Source of the DNA: Candidatus Krumholzibacteriota bacterium
Lineage (GTDB): Bacteria; Krumholzibacteriota; Krumholzibacteriia; Krumholzibacteriales; Krumholzibacteriaceae
DNA: 16,095 nt
Assembly: GCA_030613345.1 (NCBI GenBank)
Contig: JAUWMD010000026.1
Location: 1-16,095, forward strand
Direction: 5' to 3'
Under the pieces are notes generated by a model. That model was not told the origin of the DNA and did no database searches. It saw only the letters and a program-made list of their open reading frames with translations. Made by a program: the position numbers and the translations under genes. Positions 6,789-13,758 of this stretch are shown here, one piece after another. Position 1 is the stretch's first letter. Each line of letters begins with the position of its first letter.

Positions 6789-8065
6789 CCGATATGTGGA
6801 AGGCCGTCGCGATATTTGCCGCGGTCTACATCGGACTGATTGTATTCAGGCGGGGACGTTGGCTGACGGCATCGCTCGGAGTCATAGTGGCCATGCTCCC
6901 CCGTGTCGGAGTAATAACTCCCGCCGAAGTCTTCCGTCATGGAATCCAGTGGAACTTCATAGGCATTTTCGCCGGTTCGGTCATTCTTGCAGAACTCTTC
7001 GTCTATTCACGGATGCCCGAGACCATATCCGACAAGCTGATCAATAATTCGAAGAATCTTGCCGTCGCGCTGATGCTTGTCATCTGCTTCGCATCGTTCA
7101 TATCGATATTTATAGACAACGTTGTAACCGTGCTCATCGTAGCCCCGATCGCCCTCCTGTTGACCCGAAAGGCCGGAGTGTCGCCCGTGCCGGTGATCAT
7201 TGGGCTCGCTGTCTCTTCCAACGTGCAGGGAATGGCGATTCTGATCGGCGACATCCCCAGCATGCTGCTTGCCGCTCAGGAAAGGATGGCCTTTCTCGAT
7301 TTCTTCTGGCGGGACGGAAAGCCCGGTATCTTCTGGTTCGTCCAGCTTGGCGCCGTCGCCGGATTTGCGCTGCTCTGGCATTTTATAAGGGAATACAGGC
7401 AGAAACCGGAAAGAATGGAAGTCGCCGATATCAGGTCGTGGGTGCCGTTCTGGCTGATCGTCGTAATGGTCGTGCTGCTTGCCATCTCCCCTGAATGGGA
7501 TCCCGAACTGAGAAAGGGAGTGGGCGGAATCATATGTATGCTGGTGGCCCTCGCCGGTGTCATCTGGTACGGGATCTCCGTGCGCAGGGGAGCCGACCGT
7601 CACAGGTGGCATCTTGACTGGCGGACTACGGTTTTTCTCGCCTCGATATTCGTTCTGGTGTACATGCTGGTGAAAGCCGGAGTCGTTGAATCAGTTGTCG
7701 GAAGATTGAGTGGACTCGAGGGCAGGAATACATTCGTTGTTTTTTCGATCATCGTCTGGTTTTCGGTGATGGTCTCGGCCTTCATAGACAATGTTCCGTA
7801 TATCGCCGTAATGCTGCCTCTTGTCGGCAACCTTGCCGATACTCTCGATATCAGCAGGACGCTTCTCGTCCTCGGCCTTATGATCGGCTCATGCATGGGA
7901 GGTAATATAACTCCCATCGGAGCGGCAGCGAATGTTGCGGCGACGGGGATACTCGAAAAAGAGGGTAATCCTGTCTCGTTCTGGGGCTTTATGAAGATCG
8001 GTCTGCCGTTTACACTGGCTGCGACTTCAGCGGCGTACCTGGCCCTCTATTTCGTGTACCGGTAA
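6785..8065 (+). CDS. ArsB/NhaD/SLC13-type (CitMHS-like) membrane permease
   Basis: This is a polytopic inner-membrane transporter of 426 residues with about 11-12 hydrophobic segments in two homologous halves. Each half carries the family's Asp-Asn motif in a membrane hairpin: ISIFIDNVVTVLIVAP (Asp111-Asn112) and VSAFIDNVPYIAVMLP (Asp335-Asn336). The companion loops are VSSNVQGMAILIGDIPSML (143-161) and GGNITPIGAAANVAATGI (372-389). These are hallmarks of the ion-transporter superfamily that includes ArsB, NhaD and P-protein, which move anions or exchange Na+ or H+. The substrate cannot be read from the sequence. Translation probably starts at GTG 6785 (overlapping the pyrF TGA), or at ATG 6794 three codons on. 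Coupling to pyrF hints at an anionic metabolite linked to pyrimidine synthesis, but it could be a passenger. No arsenic genes are nearby. Confidence 0.82.
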   Translation: MTDMWKAVAIFAAVYIGLIVFRRGRWLTASLGVIVAMLPRVGVITPAEVFRHGIQWNFIGIFAGSVILAELFVYSRMPETISDKLINNSKNLAVALMLVICFASFISIFIDNVVTVLIVAPIALLLTRKAGVSPVPVIIGLAVSSNVQGMAILIGDIPSMLLAAQERMAFLDFFWRDGKPGIFWFVQLGAVAGFALLWHFIREYRQKPERMEVADIRSWVPFWLIVVMVVLLAISPEWDPELRKGVGGIICMLVALAGVIWYGISVRRGADRHRWHLDWRTTVFLASIFVLVYMLVKAGVVESVVGRLSGLEGRNTFVVFSIIVWFSVMVSAFIDNVPYIAVMLPLVGNLADTLDISRTLLVLGLMIGSCMGGNITPIGAAANVAATGILEKEGNPVSFWGFMKIGLPFTLAATSAAYLALYFVYR

Positions 8066-8113
8066 TGACGGCGGTGACCGCTTGTGGGTTGCATCTCGTT
8101 GAGAAGCCTTTTG

Positions 8114-8145
8114 GGAAGCCTTTACGGTTGGCGATGCGGGCTTCC
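8114..8145 (+). repeat. Inverted repeat in the inter-operon region
   Basis: GGAAGCC (8114-8120) and GGCTTCC (8139-8145) are perfect 7-base inverted repeats separated by 18 bases that contain the proposed -35 hexamer. A direct repeat GAAGCCTTT also occurs at 8103-8111 and 8115-8123. No T-run follows, so it is not a standard intrinsic terminator; an operator or a Rho-type or weak terminator hairpin is possible. Confidence 0.3.
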
Positions 8146-8157
8146 ATCTGATATAAT
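8128..8157 (+). promoter_or_regulatory. Candidate sigma-70 promoter of the polysaccharide locus
   Basis: TTGGCG (8128-8133, four of six matches to TTGACA) is followed by an 18-base spacer and a perfect TATAAT (8152-8157). It lies 67 bases before the first start codon of the locus, in the AT-rich part of the only sizeable gap between the two gene groups. A second -10-like hexamer GATAAT is at 8171-8176. Confidence 0.5.
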
Positions 8158-8182
8158 TACGTTTCTATAAGATAATTACGTT
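8153..8182 (+). repeat. 11-base direct repeat overlapping the -10 element
   Basis: ATAATTACGTT occurs perfectly at 8153-8163 and 8172-8182, 19 bases apart start to start, close to two helical turns. The first copy includes most of the TATAAT box. This arrangement would suit a regulator dimer binding one DNA face, but it may also be two alternative -10 regions. Confidence 0.45.
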
Positions 8183-8223
8183 CTCCTCATGTGCCCCGGG
8201 GAGGCGCAGGAAAGGACGGCGGG

Positions 8224-9186
8224 ATGCGAGTACTTATTACGGGGATAACGGGTTTTGCGGGAAGTCATCTCGCCGATCTGTGTCTCACGATGAAGGATGT
8301 CGAACTCTACGGAATCATCCGCTGGAGGAGCCGTACGGAGAACATCGAGCATATCTGGGACAGGCTCAAACTGCTCGAGTGCGACCTGAGGGACGCCTCG
8401 TCGACGCGCGACGTCATCGAGGAGGTCCGGCCCGACAGGATATTCCATCTGGCGGCGCAGAGTTTCGTGCCGACTTCCTGGAAGGCGCCGAGTGAATCGC
8501 TCACGACGAACATCCTCGGCCAGGTAAATGTGTTCGAAGCCGTCCGCAAGCTCGATCTCGACTGCTCCATCCAGATCGCCTGCTCGAGCGAGGAGTACGG
8601 GATGGTCCATCCCGACGAGGTGCCGATAAAGGAATCCAGTCAGCTCAGGCCGCTGAGCCCCTACGGCGTCAGCAAGGTGGGCCAGGACATGCTCGGCTAC
8701 CAGTACTTCATGAGTTACGGGATGAAGATCATCCGCACCCGCGGGTTCAACCATACCGGACCGAGGCGGGGACCCGTCTTCGTCTGCAGCGATTTCGCCA
8801 AGCAGATAGTCGATATCGAGAAAGGCGTTCGCGAACCCTATATGGAAGTGGGTAACCTCGACGCGAGGAGGGACTTCACCGATGTGAGGGACATGGTCCG
8901 CGCATACTGGCTCTCGCTGGAAAAAGGGCGGCCCGGCACCGTATACAATATCTGCACCGGCACCAGCTTCAGCATCAAGGAGATCCTCGATATGCTGATC
9001 GAGATCAGCGGGATAGAGGTAGAGGTGAGGACCGACCGGGGAAGGCTGAGGCCGAGCGACGTGCCCCTGCTCCAGGGTGACAACAGCCTGTTTGTCGGCG
9101 ACACCGGCTGGAAGCCCGAGATACCCATGGAAAAGACACTGTCCGATCTTCTCGATTTCTGGAGGAGCTGCCCGAACCGGCACTGA
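8224..9186 (+). CDS. GDP-mannose 4,6-dehydratase-family SDR epimerase/dehydratase
   Basis: This is an extended short-chain dehydrogenase acting on a nucleotide sugar, most likely GDP-mannose to GDP-4-keto-6-deoxymannose. It has 320 residues from ATG 8224; AAAGGA at 8211-8216 lies seven bases upstream, and an ATG at 8191 would add 11 untypical residues. The Rossmann motif is GITGFAGSH (7-15). The basic IIRWRS (31-36), after the second strand, resembles the NADP-binding loop of GDP-mannose dehydratases. The active site is SSEEYG (Ser121-Ser122-Glu123) with Tyr147 and Lys151 in SPYGVSK; the Glu is the proton-shuttle residue expected of dehydratases. NHTGPRRGP and RDFTDVRDMVRAY are typical of the GMD/RMD subgroup. 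It is the first gene of the polysaccharide locus and 22 bases before a paralogue. GDP-6-deoxy-hexulose reductase is the main alternative. Confidence 0.8.
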   Translation: MRVLITGITGFAGSHLADLCLTMKDVELYGIIRWRSRTENIEHIWDRLKLLECDLRDASSTRDVIEEVRPDRIFHLAAQSFVPTSWKAPSESLTTNILGQVNVFEAVRKLDLDCSIQIACSSEEYGMVHPDEVPIKESSQLRPLSPYGVSKVGQDMLGYQYFMSYGMKIIRTRGFNHTGPRRGPVFVCSDFAKQIVDIEKGVREPYMEVGNLDARRDFTDVRDMVRAYWLSLEKGRPGTVYNICTGTSFSIKEILDMLIEISGIEVEVRTDRGRLRPSDVPLLQGDNSLFVGDTGWKPEIPMEKTLSDLLDFWRSCPNRH

Positions 9187-9208
9187 CAGCCGGACGGAAC
9201 AAAAGATC

Positions 9209-10222
9209 ATGAAAGCGCTTGTTACAGGAGCATCCGGATTCGTGGGAGGCTATCTCGTCTCGCGGCTCGCCGCGGGTGGGGCAGAGGTCCTCGGGCTCGA
9301 CTCGGCCGTCTCCGCTGCGGGTGACGGGCCCGGTCATTTCGAGATCGACGGTCAGGTGGTCCCGCCGCTTGTTCCGGAAGAAAGAGTCGAGATCAGGCAG
9401 TGCGACCTGCTCGATGCGGGCGCCGTCGAACAGGCCGTCTCCGACTGGGCCCCCGACGTGATATTCCATCTCGCGGCCCGTAGCTCGGCGGCCAGGTCGT
9501 TCAAGGATCCTGGAGGGACGATGAGGACGAACGTCATGGGGACGCTCAATCTCCTCGAGGCGGTCCGCAGGGGTGGAAAGGCCAGGATCATCGTGACCGG
9601 GTCTGCCGAGGAGTACGGAAGGCGCACCCCCGACGAGATGCCGATCTCAGAGAGAGCGCCGGTAGAGCCGGTCAGTCCGTATGCTGCCAGCAAGGCAGCG
9701 CAGAACATCCTTGTCATGCAGTATCACCGCGCCTTCGGGATCGAGGCGGTGGCGACCCGAAGTTTCAGCCATACGGGACCGGGACAGACCACGACCTTTG
9801 TGCTCCCGTCCTTCGCGAAGCAGTGCGCCGAGATAAAAGCCGGCCTCAGGGAACCCGTGCTCCGCACGGGTAATATCGAGGTGACGCGCGACTTTCTTGA
9901 TGTGAGAGATGTCGTCGAGGCGTATGTTCTGCTCGCCGAGAGGGGAATGTCCGGCGCGACGTACAACGTCTGTTCGGGAAGCGGCCTCGCCCTTTCCGAT
10001 GCGGTGGAGCAACTGACGGCGATGACGGGAGTGGAAGTCTCGGTGGAGACCGATCCGCAGCTTCTCAGGCCTGCGGACGTTCCGGTCCTGACGGGAGACA
10101 ACGGAAGACTTGTGGAAGATTGCGGCTGGTCTGCTGTCATAGGAAGGCGTAAGATGCTCGGCGACCTCTTTGCATGGTGGGAGGCCTCGGTAACCGCTTC
10201 TCGAGAAGAGATGCAGAGGTAA
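9209..10222 (+). CDS. Second GMD/RMD-type nucleotide-sugar SDR
   Basis: This is a paralogue of the preceding gene, 337 residues from ATG 9209; a longer open frame back to 9077 lies inside the upstream gene. It has GASGFVGGY (7-15), FHLAARSSAARS (86-97), GSAEEYG (131-137) and SPYAASK with catalytic Tyr158 and Lys162. SFSHTGPGQ and RDFLDVRDVVEAYV match the GMD/RMD subgroup. It differs from its neighbour in having an acidic Asp31 after the second strand (VLGLDS), suggesting NAD rather than NADP, and an insertion of about 15 residues at 37-55. By analogy with adjacent gmd-rmd pairs it may be the GDP-4-keto-6-deoxymannose reductase making GDP-D-rhamnose. However, it keeps a Glu at the dehydratase position, so the split of roles is inference. 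The Shine-Dalgarno is weak (GGACGGAA), consistent with coupling to the upstream gene. Confidence 0.78.
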   Translation: MKALVTGASGFVGGYLVSRLAAGGAEVLGLDSAVSAAGDGPGHFEIDGQVVPPLVPEERVEIRQCDLLDAGAVEQAVSDWAPDVIFHLAARSSAARSFKDPGGTMRTNVMGTLNLLEAVRRGGKARIIVTGSAEEYGRRTPDEMPISERAPVEPVSPYAASKAAQNILVMQYHRAFGIEAVATRSFSHTGPGQTTTFVLPSFAKQCAEIKAGLREPVLRTGNIEVTRDFLDVRDVVEAYVLLAERGMSGATYNVCSGSGLALSDAVEQLTAMTGVEVSVETDPQLLRPADVPVLTGDNGRLVEDCGWSAVIGRRKMLGDLFAWWEASVTASREEMQR

Positions 10223-10249
10223 CGGCCGCGCCGAAATATAAAACATATT

Positions 10250-10266
10250 GTCCGCACCGTGCGGAC
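10250..10266 (+). promoter_or_regulatory. 17-base perfect inverted repeat before ugd
   Basis: GTCCGCAC-C-GTGCGGAC is an 8-base inverted repeat with a single central base, 21 bases before the ugd start codon. It follows an AT-rich stretch (10234-10249) with a TATAAA hexamer at 10237-10242 but no convincing -35. There is no T-run, so it is not a typical terminator. It could be an operator, a processing hairpin, or an mRNA-stabilising element upstream of ugd. Confidence 0.4.
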
Positions 10267-10287
10267 GCCTGAAATGAGGAGAACGAG

Positions 10288-11610
10288 ATGCCGAAGATCT
10301 GCATGGTCGGGACGGGATATGTCGGGCTGGTGAGCGGCTCCTGCCTGGCCGATTTTGGAAACGAAGTGATCTGTGTCGATATAGACAGAGACAGGATCGA
10401 GAAGATACAGAACGGCATCATGCCTATATACGAACCGGGGCTGAAGGAACTGGTCGAGAGGAACTCCGAGATGGGGAGGCTCGTCTTCACGACCGATCTC
10501 GCCGACTCCGTCAAGAGATCCGAGGTTATCTTCTGCGCAGTAGGTACACCAATGGATGATGACGGCGCGGCCGATCTGAGCGCCGTCTATACCGTATCGA
10601 AGGATGTCGCACTGGCGATGGACGAATACAAGGTTTTCGTCCAGAAGAGCACCGTCCCGGTCGGCACCTCCGAGGAGGTCGAGCGGATCATCAGCGAAAA
10701 CCTCAAGGGGGACATTTCGTTCGACCGCGTCTCAAACCCCGAGTTTCTCCGCGAGGGATCGGCGATAGAGGATTTCATGAGACCGAACAGGGTCGTGATA
10801 GGTATCGAGAGCGAGAGGGCGAAGGAGATCATGAGGGCGATCTACAGCCCGCTCTACCTGCTCGAGACGCCGATCGTGTTCACCTCCATACGTACGGCCG
10901 AGCTTATCAAGTACGCAAGCAACGCATTCCTCGCAGTGAAGATATCGTTTATAAACGAGATGGCCGATCTGTGCGAGAAGACCGGCGCGAACGTGAGCGA
11001 GGTAGCCAAGGGCCTGGGACTGGACAAGAGGATCGGCCCGAAGTTCCTGCACGCCGGTGTCGGCTACGGCGGCTCGTGCCTTCCCAAGGACGTCTCCGCG
11101 ATCCTTCGCACGGCGGGTGACGTCGAGGCCGATCTGCGGATCGTCGGTGCGGCGAGCGACGTCAACAGATCGCGCATCGACAGGCTGCTCGAGAAGCTCG
11201 ATGTCGAACTGCCCGATGTGTCAGGCAGGAGGATAGCCATTCTCGGCCTTTCGTTCAAGCCGAACACCGACGATCTGAGGCATGCCCCCTCACTCAAGCT
11301 CATCGACATCTTCCTCGAGAGGGGGGTGCGGATCGCGGCCTACGATCCAATTGCCATGGACAACGCAAAGAAGCTGTACGGGGACAGGATCGAGTTCTAC
11401 GATGATGCCTATTCGGCGATGGACGGAGCCAACGCTCTCGTGTTAATGACGGAGTGGAACGAGTTCAGGCAGCTCGATCTCGAAAAGATGAAGGACATGC
11501 TGGCCGAGCCGATCGTGATAGACTGCCGTAACATCTACAAGCCGTCTGTCATGAGCGGACTGGGATTCAGGTATCATTCGTTCGGGCGGCCCGGTACTCC
11601 GGATATCTGA
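10288..11610 (+). CDS. ugd: UDP-glucose 6-dehydrogenase
   Basis: This enzyme oxidises UDP-glucose to UDP-glucuronate with two NAD+ in the cytoplasm. It has 440 residues, normal for bacterial Ugd. The N-terminal NAD domain begins with ICMVGTGYVGLVSG (4-17), followed by the acidic DIDRDRIEKI. The central helix holds the conserved KYASNAFLAVKISFINE (208-224), with Lys208 and Asn212. The catalytic cysteine is Cys264 in GVGYGGSCLPKD, and the C-terminal domain has LGLSFKPNTDDLRHAPS. The start is ATG 10288 with GAGGAG at 10276-10281. LPKD in place of the commoner FPKD also occurs in GDP-mannose dehydrogenases, so that substrate is a lesser alternative. Its position next to other nucleotide-sugar genes supports a role in supplying uronic acid to a surface polysaccharide. 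Confidence 0.9.
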   Translation: MPKICMVGTGYVGLVSGSCLADFGNEVICVDIDRDRIEKIQNGIMPIYEPGLKELVERNSEMGRLVFTTDLADSVKRSEVIFCAVGTPMDDDGAADLSAVYTVSKDVALAMDEYKVFVQKSTVPVGTSEEVERIISENLKGDISFDRVSNPEFLREGSAIEDFMRPNRVVIGIESERAKEIMRAIYSPLYLLETPIVFTSIRTAELIKYASNAFLAVKISFINEMADLCEKTGANVSEVAKGLGLDKRIGPKFLHAGVGYGGSCLPKDVSAILRTAGDVEADLRIVGAASDVNRSRIDRLLEKLDVELPDVSGRRIAILGLSFKPNTDDLRHAPSLKLIDIFLERGVRIAAYDPIAMDNAKKLYGDRIEFYDDAYSAMDGANALVLMTEWNEFRQLDLEKMKDMLAEPIVIDCRNIYKPSVMSGLGFRYHSFGRPGTPDI

Positions 11611-11638
11611 GCAATCGGGGGATCCGATCGGAGGACAG

Positions 11639-12661
11639 ATGAAAAAGATCGTTGTTACGGGAGGGGCCGGATTCATCGGCTCAAATTTTATCCGGATGCT
11701 ACTGCGCAGGCGAGGCGGGGCGAAGGTAGTTGTCCTCGACAAGCTTACCTACGCGGGGAACCTCGACAATCTCGCCGACCTAAATAAAGACAGTCGGTTT
11801 AAATTCGTCAAGGGAGATATTTGCAACGCGAAACTTCTCGCTGAGATACTGCCCGGAACGGATATTATATACAATTTCGCCGCCGAGACTCATGTCGACA
11901 GGTCGATACTCGAGGCAGGCAGCTTTGTCAGGACCGATGTCGTCGGCACATACACACTCCTCCAGAAGACGCTCGAATTCGGGGTGCCGCGCTTCGTGCA
12001 GATATCGACCGACGAGGTCTACGGCAGTGTACTGAAGGGCTCGTTCCGCGAGACCGATCCGATGAAGCCGAACAGTCCCTACTCGGCGAGCAAAGCGGGC
12101 GCCGATATGCTCGTCAGGGCGTTCCACAGGACATACGGCCTGCCGGCGCTGATTACGAGGAGTTCGAACAACTACGGGCCGAATCAGCATCCGGAAAAGT
12201 TCATCCCTCTGTTCACCACCAATGCGATAGAAGGGATGCCGCTTCCGCTGTACGGCGACGGGAAGAACGTGCGCGACTGGATATACGTCGAGGACAACTG
12301 CAGGGCGATCGATCTCGTCGGCAGGAAGGGAAAGGTCGGAGAGGTCTACAACATCGGTGCGGGAGACGAGAAGACCAATGTCTACATAGCGAGGAGGATC
12401 ATCGAACTCACCGGGGCAGATCCGTCTCTCCTGACACTCGTTTCCGACCGCCCGGGCCACGACAGGCGCTACTCCGTAGCAACGAGGAAGATCAGGGCGC
12501 TCGGTTGGCGCAAGAAGACAGGATTCGACGAGGGCCTCAGGAAGACCGTGCTGTGGTACAGGCGAAACGAGGACTGGTGGCGGCCGGTCCGCGAGGGTAG
12601 CTTCAGGAAATACTACAGGAAGATGTATTCGGGCAAGATCAAGCAAGGCAGGAAGCTTTGA
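11639..12661 (+). CDS. rmlB: dTDP-glucose 4,6-dehydratase
   Basis: This enzyme converts dTDP-glucose to dTDP-4-keto-6-deoxyglucose, the precursor of dTDP-rhamnose and many amino- and deoxy-sugars. It has 340 residues. It shows TGGAGFIGSN (7-16), the subfamily signature DKLTYAGNLDNL (34-45), AAETHVDRS (81-89), the dehydratase active site STDEVYG with Thr124-Asp125-Glu126, catalytic Tyr148 and Lys152 in SPYSASK, and SNNYGPNQHPEKFIP. The start is ATG 11639 with GGAGG at 11630-11634, four bases upstream. Its TGA overlaps the TTG start of wecB. No rmlA, rmlC or rmlD is in the window, so the downstream sugar is unknown. Confidence 0.92.
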   Translation: MKKIVVTGGAGFIGSNFIRMLLRRRGGAKVVVLDKLTYAGNLDNLADLNKDSRFKFVKGDICNAKLLAEILPGTDIIYNFAAETHVDRSILEAGSFVRTDVVGTYTLLQKTLEFGVPRFVQISTDEVYGSVLKGSFRETDPMKPNSPYSASKAGADMLVRAFHRTYGLPALITRSSNNYGPNQHPEKFIPLFTTNAIEGMPLPLYGDGKNVRDWIYVEDNCRAIDLVGRKGKVGEVYNIGAGDEKTNVYIARRIIELTGADPSLLTLVSDRPGHDRRYSVATRKIRALGWRKKTGFDEGLRKTVLWYRRNEDWWRPVREGSFRKYYRKMYSGKIKQGRKL

Positions 12662-13746
12662 AAGCAACCCTGGTCGTGGGCGCCAGGCCCAACTTTATGA
12701 AGGTAGCGCCGCTGATGCGCGAGTTCGCCCGCCGCGGCGGGACCGAGACTCGCCTGGTGCACACGGGCCAGCATTACGATGAGAACATGTCGAAGATCTT
12801 CTTCGAGGACCTCGAGCTTCCCGAACCCGACATATATCTCGGCGTTGGATCGGGCAGTCACGCGGAACAGACCGCCCGTGTGATGGTCGAGTTCGAGAAG
12901 ATCGTCCTCGGCGACCGGCCCGACCTGATCATTGTGGTAGGGGACGTCAATTCGACGCTCGCCTGCTCGATCGTTTGCTCGAAGCTGTGGATACCCATCG
13001 CCCACGTGGAGGCGGGCCTGAGAAGTTTCGACCTCGCGCTGCCCGAGGAGATCAACAGGATGGTCACCGATATCCTCGCGCGTTTCTGTTTCACGACTTC
13101 TCCTGAGGCTGAGATCAACCTCAAGCGGGAGGGAGTCGGGGAAGAGAGGGTCTTTTTTGTCGGCAACATCATGATAGATTCGCTTCTGAATTATATAGAC
13201 AAGGCGGACGGTTCACAGATACTTGAGCGGCTGGGGCTGAAAGAGAAGGAATATATGCTCGTAACGCTCCACAGGCCATCGAACGTCGATGATCCTGATG
13301 AACTGCGCGAACTCTTCACGATGCTTTCCAGGCTGGCCGAGCGCATGCCTGTCGTTCTTCCAATACACCCGCGGACGAAGAAGATGCTCGAATCGGCCGA
13401 TCCGCCGGTCGCCCTCTCAGACCGCCTCAGTCTGATCGACCCGGTTGGATATCTCGATTTCATCTGGATGATGAAGTCGGCAGGCATCGTCGTGACCGAC
13501 TCGGGAGGGATCCAGGAGGAAACGACGGTCCTCGGCATACCGTGCGTCACTGTACGTGAGAATACCGAGCGTCCGATAACGATCGAGCTGGGCACGAACA
13601 TCCTCGCGGGGACCGATCCCGCCAGGGTAGAGGCCGCCGTGACGCGTATCCTCGACCGGGGTATCGGAGAGCACTCCCTTCCTCCTCTATGGGACGGGAA
13701 GACTGCCGGCAGGATAGCCGATATTCTCGAGAAGCATTTTCCCTGA
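12658..13746 (+). CDS. wecB: UDP-N-acetylglucosamine 2-epimerase (non-hydrolysing)
   Basis: This enzyme interconverts UDP-GlcNAc and UDP-ManNAc. It has 362 residues with the GT-B-like fold motifs of the family: GARPNFMKVAPL (8-19, with Arg10 and Lys15), HTGQHYDENM, GDVNST (95-100, Asp96), HVEAGLRSFD (116-125, Glu118), PEEINR (129-134), TLHRPSNVD (203-211, His205), and the UDP-binding DSGGIQEE (281-288) followed by RENTERPIT. The start is a TTG at 12658 that overlaps the rmlB TGA by four bases; no other start fits, because the GARPNF strand begins seven residues later. HRPSN replaces the commoner HRREN, a mild departure. It likely supplies ManNAc-type residues, although no WecC-type dehydrogenase is next to it. 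Confidence 0.9.
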   Translation: MKATLVVGARPNFMKVAPLMREFARRGGTETRLVHTGQHYDENMSKIFFEDLELPEPDIYLGVGSGSHAEQTARVMVEFEKIVLGDRPDLIIVVGDVNSTLACSIVCSKLWIPIAHVEAGLRSFDLALPEEINRMVTDILARFCFTTSPEAEINLKREGVGEERVFFVGNIMIDSLLNYIDKADGSQILERLGLKEKEYMLVTLHRPSNVDDPDELRELFTMLSRLAERMPVVLPIHPRTKKMLESADPPVALSDRLSLIDPVGYLDFIWMMKSAGIVVTDSGGIQEETTVLGIPCVTVRENTERPITIELGTNILAGTDPARVEAAVTRILDRGIGEHSLPPLWDGKTAGRIADILEKHFP

Positions 13747-13758
13747 TCCCGTCATCAG

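Noticed and set aside
8071..8081. GCGGTGACCGC as a terminator for the pyr operon
   Set aside because: The stem is five bases with one central base and there is no following T-run.
8176..9210. Antisense open frame (344 codons) opposite the first SDR gene
   Set aside because: The + strand gene has full SDR motifs; the antisense translation shows only bias-derived composition.
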